NCBI GenBank assembly: GCA_964586675.1
Contig: CAZPHQ010000006.1
Location: 1 to 64,000 of the forward strand
Reading direction: 5' to 3'
DNA length: 64,000 nucleotides
DNA from: JADLGH01 sp964586675
Lineage (GTDB): Bacteria > Desulfobacterota_D > UBA1144 > Nemesobacterales > UBA2774
Part shown: piece after piece, positions 32,779 through 40,774 of the stretch
Layout of the letters: the number at the start of each line of letters is the position of its first letter
How positions within the stretch are numbered: the first letter of the stretch is position 1
Translations under genes and position numbers: made by a program
Notes under the pieces: model-generated
What the model saw: only the letters and a program-made list of their open reading frames with translations
The model's database searches: none
Told to the model about the DNA's origin: nothing

Positions 32779-32851
32779 ATCACGTATAAGACATTTTTGG
32801 GGGCGCTTTACGGGGTTTGCCATAACTTCGGAACGGTATTACCATACTGTT

Positions 32852-33316
32852 ATGAGAAGCGCACTGTTTTCAATTCTTCTGCTCGCCGCGCTCGCCGGGT
32901 GCGGCGGGGCGACCGGTCTTATCCAAAAAGACGAGCAGGAGTCCCTCGCCAAATCGACCGACCTCTATTACAAGCTCGTGATGTGGAAGTATTACGAGAA
33001 GGCCGCGCAGTTCGTCGATCCCGAAAAATTCGCGGAGTATGAGGCCTTCGTATCGGCCAACCAGAAGGACCTCAACATTACGGGATACGAGATAAAAGAG
33101 ATCACATACGTCGTGGAAGAAATCCCGCCTGAAGGGGGCGAAGGGAGCGAAGTGCCCGACCCCGACAGCGAGAAGGCCGAGGCCGACGTCAGAGTGATAT
33201 TCACATATTACAAGTATCCCTCCGTTTCCGAAAAAAGCGCTATGACTGTGGACAGGTGGATTAACAAGGGGAAGAAGTGGTATATTTCCTCCGATTTCGG
33301 CGCGGCGTTCGAGTGA
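32852..33316 (+). CDS. Small lipoprotein of unknown function
   Basis: 154 aa. Lipoprotein signal with lipobox LAGC (Cys about residue 17). The mature part has a helical segment with many Tyr/Lys (STDLYYKLVMWKYYEKAAQF), an acidic Pro/Gly loop (about 95-110) and a beta-rich end with VDRWINKGKKWYISSDFG, similar in style to NTF2-like or DUF4878 lipoproteins. No firm family. Likely its own unit after atpE. Confidence 0.65.
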   Translation: MRSALFSILLLAALAGCGGATGLIQKDEQESLAKSTDLYYKLVMWKYYEKAAQFVDPEKFAEYEAFVSANQKDLNITGYEIKEITYVVEEIPPEGGEGSEVPDPDSEKAEADVRVIFTYYKYPSVSEKSAMTVDRWINKGKKWYISSDFGAAFE

Positions 33317-33352
33317 TTAGCGCCCGGCATAGCCTTTCTGCTTTAACCTGTT

Positions 33353-33526
33353 CTATCTAAATGGCTTTACCTTTTGCGCCCCACAGTATGGGCATACATT
33401 TGCCGCCCTGGATTTCGGATAATGGCCTTTTCCCTGTCTTGAGCAGTTGGCACACCAAATATTCTTACATTTCTCGCACTGTCTCATATTGCCACCTCCG
33501 GTTCTGCAGACTGAGCATGATGCCAT
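33353..33526 (-). CDS. 57-aa zinc-ribbon protein
   Basis: Short gene with a perfect AGGAGG site 6 nt before the ATG at 33526. The peptide has four CxxC-type pairs: CSVC (4-7), CEKC (17-20), CANC (25-28) and CPYC (45-48), enough for two zinc sites, and a basic C terminus (QKVKPFR). It is soluble and could bind RNA, DNA or a protein partner. It borders the AT-rich DUF262 gene on the opposite strand. Function unknown. Confidence 0.7.
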   Translation of the reverse strand: MASCSVCRTGGGNMRQCEKCKNIWCANCSRQGKGHYPKSRAANVCPYCGAQKVKPFR

Positions 33527-33775
33527 AATGGACCTCCTGCCATATAATATATAATTAACAAATCAATATAACAATAGCCGTGCTAATTGCAACCTATAAA
33601 AACAACTTCTAGCCCCGGATATGACTGAAGCCCGAGGAGTTAGGGAGAGGGTGGTTGGGGATCTGGGACCACAACTTAATGCTGGTAGCTTAGTCCATCT
33701 CTACATTTGTGTTTTGGTTTTATTTTTATATTGTTATATGGTCATTTTAAATGAAAGCAAGTAAGGGGGAAATTT

Positions 33776-35476
33776 ATGGCAGTTTGGAAATCATACAGGG
33801 TAACCGACATCCTAAATGATATTGAAGATGAAAAATTCGTCCTTCCAGTTATTCAGAGGAGACTTGTATGGGAAGAGGAAAGAATGGAGCTTCTATTTGA
33901 TACATTGCTTAAAGGAGATTCTTTTGGTGGAATCATGGTTATCGAAGAAGAAAAAGATAGCAAACCGCTTTTTAATTATAGAGTTTTTACTAAAGAAGGT
34001 GATATTGTGTCTTCAAGACCAGTCAGTATATTGCCACAACTTCAATATTTTGTGATTGATGGACAACAAAGGCTCCAATCGTTTTACATTGGCCTCAAAG
34101 GCAGTATTAAGGGCAAGGTCTTATTCTTTGATTTGTATAGCGATTACAATACTGAGTATGAATTCAGATTTCTAATCGATATTAATGATTCGCATAAACA
34201 AGTAAGAGATAAGACAAACCGACCTATAATGACACATAATTGGTATCAGGTAAGTAGACTATTAAAGAGATTAAAAGACACCAATGATGAAGAGCAAGTA
34301 TCGGAAGAAATTATTAAGGCTCAGGAGATAAGTGAAAATATTCAAAAAACACATATCGCTAAAAATGTTAAAGCATTCTATAAGAATATTTTTGCTACAG
34401 AATCAGTTGGCGTATCCAAAGTTATTATCAATAAGTCGTTAGGCGAAACTTTTAATAAGCAAAGAATCGTTGAACTGTTTAGACGGTTAAATGATGGAGG
34501 TACAAAACTTTCTCCATTTGATTTAGTTGCATCTAAGCTCAAGGGCTTTGATTGGAAGATGGAAGGTTTTTTAGAAGAAGTTCTAGAATCGTACGAAGAC
34601 ATTAATCTTTCACAAGATAATCTTATAAAATTGATTTTCCTTCTTCAGGGTAACCATAATAAAGAAATGGCGTCTATTGAAGAACAAGATGCTGCTTTTG
34701 CAATTGAGAAAAGAGAACGATTTATATGTACGTTAAAAAGTCTTAAAGATTTTTTACTAAACTCAAAGCTTTATGATTACTATAAAGATGGTAATCGTTC
34801 ATTCATACCATTATTTTTTATTGCCTATCATCTTTTCCATAAAAACATTAACAACGATGAGTTAAATGTATTTTTTGATGATTTTGATACGAGAAATGCT
34901 GAATTCCTAAGAATGAAGAAATGGGTCTACCATTCACTACTTAATGGAGTATTTCGTAGTAAAGGAGTGGGTTGGGTTCCTTACAAAACAGGAATAAGAA
35001 AATTATTGGAAGTGATACAGAATTTTAAAAGTGGGGATTTTCCTGTTGCAGAGTTATTCCAAGTTTATCAAAACCATCCAATTGCATTTACAACAGACTA
35101 CCAAACAGACAATTTGGATCGGCTTGATGCTTCTTTTTTATTCTATTTGATATACGATCGCGACAGAATAACTAGAATTCAAGATGTTGATCATATAATG
35201 CCTAAATCAATATTGGAGAGAATGGGTTATTCTCCATCGAACATTAACAGCATAAAGAATTACCAACTCTTAGATTATAAAACTAATCGAGGAGATAAAA
35301 ATGCAAGACCCTTTAAGGAATGGATTAATAATCTAGAAGTTTTCGATAAATCGGCATATGTAAAAAGACATCTGATCCCGCCTAATGAAAATATCTGGCT
35401 GGAAGATAAATTTGACGATTTTATAGCGGCACGAAACCAATTAATCCTTGATAAAGTCAAAAGCTATGTTGAATAG
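33776..35476 (+). CDS. DUF262/HNH-domain protein (GmrSD-like restriction or defence nuclease)
   Basis: 566 aa. N-terminal DUF262 (about residues 8-230) with LPVIQRRLVW and the DGQQR motif at 95-99, a ParB/Srx-like NTP-using site. C-terminal DUF1524-type HNH region with Asp472-His473 in DVDHIMPKS, then NSIKNYQLLDYKTNRGDKN with the downstream Asn/Lys. This architecture occurs in GmrSD type IV restriction and related anti-phage proteins that cut modified DNA. GC content is far below the neighbours (roughly 35% against near 60%), so it is probably a recent acquisition. Stand-alone, with its own GGGGGA ribosome-binding site. Confidence 0.85.
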   Translation: MAVWKSYRVTDILNDIEDEKFVLPVIQRRLVWEEERMELLFDTLLKGDSFGGIMVIEEEKDSKPLFNYRVFTKEGDIVSSRPVSILPQLQYFVIDGQQRLQSFYIGLKGSIKGKVLFFDLYSDYNTEYEFRFLIDINDSHKQVRDKTNRPIMTHNWYQVSRLLKRLKDTNDEEQVSEEIIKAQEISENIQKTHIAKNVKAFYKNIFATESVGVSKVIINKSLGETFNKQRIVELFRRLNDGGTKLSPFDLVASKLKGFDWKMEGFLEEVLESYEDINLSQDNLIKLIFLLQGNHNKEMASIEEQDAAFAIEKRERFICTLKSLKDFLLNSKLYDYYKDGNRSFIPLFFIAYHLFHKNINNDELNVFFDDFDTRNAEFLRMKKWVYHSLLNGVFRSKGVGWVPYKTGIRKLLEVIQNFKSGDFPVAELFQVYQNHPIAFTTDYQTDNLDRLDASFLFYLIYDRDRITRIQDVDHIMPKSILERMGYSPSNINSIKNYQLLDYKTNRGDKNARPFKEWINNLEVFDKSAYVKRHLIPPNENIWLEDKFDDFIAARNQLILDKVKSYVE

Positions 35477-35566
35477 CGAGTCATATAATCATGCTGTGTT
35501 GAGATGACTTAGTATAATATGCAAATTGATGCCAGAGTATATTTATAATACATTGATGAAACTTGC

Positions 35567-36943
35567 TCAATGTTCGTAGTCATTCAGTGAGTATTTAATT
35601 GATACAACTTCCTCAGCTTCTGTCTTACTCTTTATTTCCCCTTCGAGCTGGGCTTCCTCGACGAAGCTGAGTATCTCTTTAAACATGGGGCCGGGTTTGT
35701 AGCCCATTCTGATCAAGTCCTTTCCCGTGATGAGCGGGGCGGGTTTTATCTCTTCGCCTTCGAGCCTGAACTCTTCAAGCTTTTCCATGACGAAATCGTA
35801 GGCGTCGAGCATGCCGTGGCTCGCGAGGCAGTCGGCCCTGTGGAGCGCCATGTGCTCTTCGAAGGCCGGCATTCGCACGAATTTCTTGAGCGTGCTCTTT
35901 TTCATGTGGAAGACGTCCTTGAACTTTAGATGTTCGCGCACGAGCTCGGAGATCGTCTCGATCTCTTTATTCGAGAACTTGAGCCTCCTGCATATCTCCC
36001 TCGACATTTCCGCGCCGAGCTTGTCATGGCCGTTAAACCTTATCCTGTCGGTAACCGTGAACGTCGGCGGCTTCCCGACGTCGTGAAGGAGCCCGGCCAT
36101 GGCGAGCGTCGCCGAGACGCCGCCGCCCTCGTTCTTATAGAGCTCGTCGAGCACCATGCAGGTATGGACGAAGACATCCCCTTCGGGATGGAATTCCGGG
36201 GGCTGCTCGACGCCGCGCATTATCTCGGCTTCGGGGAGGATGTATTCGAGGAGGCCGCTTTCGCTGAGGAGCACGAGGCCCGCGCCGGGATTCCGCTGGG
36301 AGACGATCTTTACGAGCTCGTCGCGTATCCTTTCCTTGCTAACCTGATTTATTCCGGCAGCGAGAGATTTCATCGCGTGAAATGTTTCGTCGTCGATCTT
36401 GAAACCGTACCTCGCGGCGAACCTGACGGCGCGCACGAGCCGGAGCTTGTCTTCGTTAAATCTCTCTTCGGGGCGGCCTATGGTGCGTACGACTCCCAGC
36501 CCGAGGTCCTCAAGCCCTCCGGTATAATCGATGACCTCTTCGGTGAAGGGATCGTACAACATGCCGTTGATGGTGAAATCCCGCCTGAGGACGTCTTCTT
36601 CTTCGCTCGCGCTGTATGACACCGCGTCGGGGTGGCGGCCGTCGGAATAGCTTTCGTCCCTTCTGAACGTGGCTACTTCGAATTTGTAACCCACGACTAT
36701 GACGAGCATGACGCCGAAGCTCGCGCCTACGGGTATCGTGTGCTCGAAGAGCCTCGATACTTCGTCCGGAGTGGCGCTGGTGGTGATGTCGTATTCTTTC
36801 GGGTGAAGCCCGAGGACCATGTCCCTCGCGCAGCCGCCGACGAAGAACGCACGGTGCCCCGCCTCCCGCAGCCGGGAGAGGAGCGTCTTACCCAGATCGT
36901 ATAATTCGCTATCGAAGGGCTTTACCCCGAGGGTCTTTTTCAT
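35567..36943 (-). CDS. cca: CCA tRNA nucleotidyltransferase/poly(A) polymerase family, HD-containing
   Basis: 458 aa. Class II nucleotidyltransferase head (about residues 20-170): FVGGCARDMVLG, then KEYDITTSA, where the first metal Asp is kept and the second of the usual DxD is Thr; then RRDFTINGMLYD and the RNA/ATP selector RFNEDKLRLVRAVRFAARYGF. An HD domain (about 250-380) with LLHDVGKPP follows. Adds CCA to tRNA 3' ends, or A only if the second Asp change alters activity. At least one tRNA here already encodes CCA. The stop is in the AT-rich flank of the DUF262 gene. Confidence 0.85.
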   Translation of the reverse strand: MKKTLGVKPFDSELYDLGKTLLSRLREAGHRAFFVGGCARDMVLGLHPKEYDITTSATPDEVSRLFEHTIPVGASFGVMLVIVVGYKFEVATFRRDESYSDGRHPDAVSYSASEEEDVLRRDFTINGMLYDPFTEEVIDYTGGLEDLGLGVVRTIGRPEERFNEDKLRLVRAVRFAARYGFKIDDETFHAMKSLAAGINQVSKERIRDELVKIVSQRNPGAGLVLLSESGLLEYILPEAEIMRGVEQPPEFHPEGDVFVHTCMVLDELYKNEGGGVSATLAMAGLLHDVGKPPTFTVTDRIRFNGHDKLGAEMSREICRRLKFSNKEIETISELVREHLKFKDVFHMKKSTLKKFVRMPAFEEHMALHRADCLASHGMLDAYDFVMEKLEEFRLEGEEIKPAPLITGKDLIRMGYKPGPMFKEILSFVEEAQLEGEIKSKTEAEEVVSIKYSLNDYEH

Positions 36944-37025
36944 CGTTTGAAACTGCCGTTTTTGTAGTATATTTTACACGCTGCACGGAAAAGGTATCTT
37001 TTTAGATTACCCGAAGCGAACAATC

Positions 37026-38021
37026 ATGAGCGAAAACACAATACATCTCCTTTTGAAAAGCAGGGTCAAGGAATTCGGGACCAGGCTTCTTTACCAGAGG
37101 CGGGACGGCTGGAGCTGGAAGCAGATTACCTGGCTCGATTTCGACAGGAAAGTGAAGAATATAGCCTCTTTCCTGATGGACCTCGGCCTCGGCCCCGGGG
37201 ACAGGGTTGTAGTAGCGTCCTCGAACCGTCTCGAGGCCATATCGGCGGAAATTGCCGTTATGCTCGTAGGCGGGGTGATAGTCCCGCTCGAAATGAACGC
37301 CGCTTCGGAAGCGGTTACGGCCGCCGCGAACGAGACAGGGGCGAAATTCATATTTATAGAGCAGGGGGAATCGCTCGACGGCGTTCTGAATTCGATCGGG
37401 CTTCTGCACGGCGTCGAAAGAATCATAGTCTTCCCCGACGCTCACATAAAGAACGAGAAGGTCCTCGATTTCAAGGCTGTGCTGAAATTCGGCCTGATGA
37501 AGAGAAAAAAGCTAGAAGACGAACTTACGAAGGTGTCGGGCGGGGTCGACCCCGACAGCCTCGCGGCGGTTTTCATCGGCGCGGGAGGCGCAGCGTCGGA
37601 ATTTACACAGGGCACGATTATGGACGCCCTTCGCACGATTTCCGGGAAGTATCACCAGCTCGGCACGGAAGACCAGTCGTTCTCCTACATGACCGCGGCG
37701 AGCCCGTTCTCTAAGTTCATAAATTACCTTACGCTCTACAGGGCCAGCCGCGCCGCCGTCGCGGATTCCAGGAAAGATTTTTACATGGACGTGGTCGAGG
37801 TTATGCCGACGCTCCTATACGAAACCGGGGCCGACCTCGAAGTGATTTCGGGGGACCTGCTTTCGGGAAAAAACGGCGCTTCGCCCGCGAAGAATCTCCG
37901 GCTCGAACTCGGAAACAGGGTAGGGCACATATTCGTCGACCGTCTGCCCGGTGAAAAAACCGGCCGTCTCTTTAGCGAGGCCGGGGTTACGCTTCACGAG
38001 ATAAAAGAGCTTTCCGCCTAG
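37026..38021 (+). CDS. Truncated, degenerate AMP-binding (acyl-CoA synthetase-like) protein
   Basis: 331 aa, about half of a long-chain acyl-CoA synthetase. The start (GWSWKQITWLDFDRKV, GLGPGDRVVVASSNR) aligns well with the family. Where the P-loop TSGTTGxPKG should be, there is IGAGGAASEFTQG (near residues 188-200). The protein ends at the position of the YGxTE motif and lacks the C-terminal lid. It is therefore unlikely to adenylate fatty acids. No frameshift is evident, so it may be a retained pseudoenzyme. Convergent with xseA, 4-bp overlap. Confidence 0.75.
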   Translation: MSENTIHLLLKSRVKEFGTRLLYQRRDGWSWKQITWLDFDRKVKNIASFLMDLGLGPGDRVVVASSNRLEAISAEIAVMLVGGVIVPLEMNAASEAVTAAANETGAKFIFIEQGESLDGVLNSIGLLHGVERIIVFPDAHIKNEKVLDFKAVLKFGLMKRKKLEDELTKVSGGVDPDSLAAVFIGAGGAASEFTQGTIMDALRTISGKYHQLGTEDQSFSYMTAASPFSKFINYLTLYRASRAAVADSRKDFYMDVVEVMPTLLYETGADLEVISGDLLSGKNGASPAKNLRLELGNRVGHIFVDRLPGEKTGRLFSEAGVTLHEIKELSA

Positions 38022-39187
38022 TTTTCCGTTTTGTCTACGGTGCAGCGGGCGCTTCCGCTGTTAAACCCTACCAGCACCTCGTCGCCCTTTTTAAGCTGCG
38101 AGGAATCCTTTACGACGCTCTTTTCGGGAAGTTTATAGGTTACGCTGTAGCCGCGGTCTAAAACCTTCAGAGGGCTGAGGGCGTCGAGCTTTCCGGCGAG
38201 CGCGCTGTGTTCCGCGGAGACGGCTTCCAGCTTTAAACGCAGGAGCCCCTGCATGTCGGATTGAATCTGGTCTACTTCCCTCGCGTGGAGCTCGACACGG
38301 CCCTGGAGTGCGAGGGCGAGCTTGGCCTTTATCTCGTCTATCTCCTTCTGGACCTCGACCTTCTCCCTGACGGCTATCTCGGCGGCGTTAGAGGGCGTCG
38401 CCGCGCGGACGTCGGCGACGAGGTCGGCGATCGTTATATCGATCTCGTGCCCGATCGCCGAAATGAGAGGCACGGGGGACTTCGCAATCTCGCGTGCGAG
38501 GGCTTCGTCGTTAAACGCCCAGAGATCTTCCTTCGAGCCCCCGCCGCGTGCGAGAATTATCACCTCTATCCCGGGGACGGCGTAGAGCTTTCGGAGCGCG
38601 GCTATTATCTCTCCGGGGGCGTCTGCTCCCTGCACCCTTGCGGGAGAGACGACGATTTCGAGGTTCGGGAACCTTCTGTCGAAAACTTTCAGTATGTCCT
38701 TTAGCGCGGCGCCTGTGGGGGAGGTTACAATCCCTATCCGGAGCGGGAGGAACGGCAGGAGCCGCTTCCGGGCCTCGTCGAAGAGTCCCTCCGCAAGCAG
38801 CTTCTCTTTCAGCTGCTCCAGCGCAAGGGCCTGAGCGCCGACGCCCCTCGGCTCGATGTCCCTGACGTTAATCTGATACGCGCCCTGCTTCTCGTAAACC
38901 CCGATCTGCCCGGCGCATATGACATCCATGCCGTTTTCGGGGAGGAATTTTATTCTCTGATTCGACCACTTGAAGCAGACGGCGGATATCTGGCTGCCCT
39001 CATCCTTGAGCGTGAAATACCAGTGCCCGCTGGTGTAGTTATTGCGAAAATTCGAGATCTCGCCCGAGACCCAGACGTATTCAAAGCCGATCTCCTCTTC
39101 GATGGTTTCCTTTATGCGGGCTGTTAGCTCGGAGACGGTATATATCCGGGCCCGGAGAAGGTCTCTGAACGATATATCTTCTTCCAT
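38018..39187 (-). CDS. xseA: Exodeoxyribonuclease VII large subunit
   Basis: 389 aa from the ATG at 39187; a TTG at 39223 would add 12 residues that look non-coding. An OB-fold (about residues 10-110: YVWVSGEISNFR, SGHWYFTLKDEGSQI) is followed by the catalytic domain (about 125-330) with RIGIVTSPTGAALKD, IILARGGGSKEDLWAFN and SAIGHEIDITIADLVAD, and a C-terminal segment. Degrades single-stranded DNA with the small subunit XseB, which is not seen nearby. Confidence 0.93.
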   Translation of the reverse strand: MEEDISFRDLLRARIYTVSELTARIKETIEEEIGFEYVWVSGEISNFRNNYTSGHWYFTLKDEGSQISAVCFKWSNQRIKFLPENGMDVICAGQIGVYEKQGAYQINVRDIEPRGVGAQALALEQLKEKLLAEGLFDEARKRLLPFLPLRIGIVTSPTGAALKDILKVFDRRFPNLEIVVSPARVQGADAPGEIIAALRKLYAVPGIEVIILARGGGSKEDLWAFNDEALAREIAKSPVPLISAIGHEIDITIADLVADVRAATPSNAAEIAVREKVEVQKEIDEIKAKLALALQGRVELHAREVDQIQSDMQGLLRLKLEAVSAEHSALAGKLDALSPLKVLDRGYSVTYKLPEKSVVKDSSQLKKGDEVLVGFNSGSARCTVDKTEN

Positions 39188-39250
39188 CGAGAGAAGTATT
39201 TTGGATGGGGGAGGGATAGTCAAGCTGGGGATAGTGCTCGGGCTGCGCGG

Positions 39251-39748
39251 TCAGTCGAGAAGCGCCGGGCTGGATTCCGCTACCTGCTCCCTGAGTTGGG
39301 CGTCGAGCTTTGCGCCGCGAAGCGTCGCCGCCTCCAAAAGCTGAGCGGCTGTGAGCTTCGAGCTTCCTTTCAAATCGGCGTTTTCAAGCACAGCGGCCCT
39401 CAGGTTTGCGAGCTTGAACGCGCCGCCGCTCATATCGGCCCCGGAAAGATTCGCGCCTATGAGGTGCGCGCCTTCAAAATTCGCTCCCGTCATGACGGCG
39501 CCCGCAAGCGTGGCTCCTTCGAGGTTTGTGCCGAAAAGGCTGGCTCCCTTCAGGATGGCACCGTCCATCCTGCATCCCTTGCAGAAGGCGAGCTTCATGT
39601 TCGCGCCTTCGAGGTTTACGCCTGACATGTCTACGCCGACGAGATTGGCCCAGGAGAAGTCGGGCTTTACGCCGGGATTCTCAGCCCGCCATTTGTTCCA
39701 TTCCGCGACGCCGCTTTTTAGGATGTTAACGTGTTCCTGGTTCGCCAT
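39251..39748 (-). CDS. Pentapeptide-repeat protein
   Basis: 165 aa from the ATG at 39748 (MANQEHVNILKSG); the frame is open further but less likely to be coding. A short N-terminal helix with WNKWRAENPG leads to about 16 pentapeptide units of the A(N/D)LxG type (residues about 33-140), a right-handed beta helix, then a C-terminal helix. The head VAEWNKWR with a pentapeptide tail is common in cyanobacterial and proteobacterial proteins of unknown function. Cytoplasmic, with no signal. Confidence 0.85.
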   Translation of the reverse strand: MANQEHVNILKSGVAEWNKWRAENPGVKPDFSWANLVGVDMSGVNLEGANMKLAFCKGCRMDGAILKGASLFGTNLEGATLAGAVMTGANFEGAHLIGANLSGADMSGGAFKLANLRAAVLENADLKGSSKLTAAQLLEAATLRGAKLDAQLREQVAESSPALLD

Positions 39749-39847
39749 TTCGGGAAATTGCTCTTGATCTCGTATCGGTAAGAAGATCGTAGCAAATGCT
39801 ACCACAACTCAAGAGTAAATTGTATCAAATCAAACAGATCGACAGAT

Positions 39848-40425
39848 TTAACTGCCGCTCAATGTCGCTGTTGTGCTTATTTCTCTTTTCGGGTTCAGAC
39901 TCAGGACATAATACAGGATGAGGCTGATTACCCCCATCTCGCCTCCGTCTTCGGCGATTTGCGAGTAGATTGATAGCAGACGGTTCTCAAATTTCAGGAC
40001 CATGATATCGACCATATCCAGGACTAGTCCACAAAATGCCAGGACCGCAAACAGGAATACAAGATTATTTGAAATTCTTCTTTGTTCGAGACTGCTTCTA
40101 TAATAGGATATTGCCAAAAGAACAAAAATTACAGAGTAGGAAATCAGGGATACCAATTTTCTCCAAAGTCGACGCCCTCTCAGGCCATAGGCCGGTTGAA
40201 AATTAAAATAAATAGCGACCTCAAGTCCGAATCCTTCGTGAATCTCCAAGCTATCGTCAAGGAGGACGTACAAATGAGACTATTAAGGGAACTGGAAGAG
40301 GTATGGATAATGTGCAGTATTATGAAACAGAGGTTCGTTAATAATAAAACTAGTATCTTGTTTACAGGATTGTCGAACCAGTGATCTAAAAATTTTTCCG
40401 CGAACAATTTTATTTTTCGTGCCAC
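39848..40425 (-). pseudogene. Small integral-membrane protein, frame broken near 40271-40280
   Basis: Two partial frames join into a plausible protein. The first, from a GTG at 40425, has a membrane segment (ILVLLLTNLCFIILHIIHT). The second, ending at 39848, begins YVLLDDSLEIHEGFGLEV and has three more segments (residues about 43-63, 72-97 and 118-130 of that part) and an acidic AEDGGEMG loop. They overlap in different frames at 40180-40273, and the only start for the second is a TTG at 40273. A one-base shift would restore about 190 aa. AT-rich against the neighbours. Function unknown. Confidence 0.5.
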
Positions 40426-40591
40426 CTTTTCAAGCCGTTATCAAGATGACGAAATCCGAATGCAATCAGGGACCGTCATACGCCTGATTTCATATATTAG
40501 TGCATTTATATTTTGTTAAGCAGGTGATCCAATTTTACTACAATTTCTTGAATTTTGAATTTCACGGGTTTGTTCTATAACGGCGGCGTTA

Positions 40592-40771
40592 TTATCCGAA
40601 GAATTTCAGAAGCGAGCGGATAATGGATATGGCTATCAGTATGAAGATGAGCTTCTGGAGGAAGCCGCCGGTTTTGGGGATGCTCATTCCTATCGGCTTT
40701 CCGCAGTTTATGCAGTTTGGGGTTTTCATTCCTATCTCGAAGCCGCAGCTGTTGCACTTGCTCGTTTCCAT
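40592..40771 (-). CDS. 59-aa zinc-ribbon membrane protein downstream of thyX
   Basis: Starts 3 nt after the thyX stop (TAA AAG ATG), so translation is probably coupled. The peptide has two CxxC pairs, CNSC (6-9) and CINC (20-23), a zinc ribbon, then a hydrophobic helix FLQKLIFILIAISII (about 38-52) and a basic end. Such 'zinc ribbon plus one helix' proteins are widespread and uncharacterised. Confidence 0.7.
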   Translation of the reverse strand: METSKCNSCGFEIGMKTPNCINCGKPIGMSIPKTGGFLQKLIFILIAISIIRSLLKFFG

Positions 40772-40774
40772 CTT

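Noticed and set aside
36630..36943. cca as a true poly(A) polymerase because of DIT in place of DxD
   Set aside because: A single residue difference seen by eye is not enough; CCA-adding activity remains the default, so the general call is kept.
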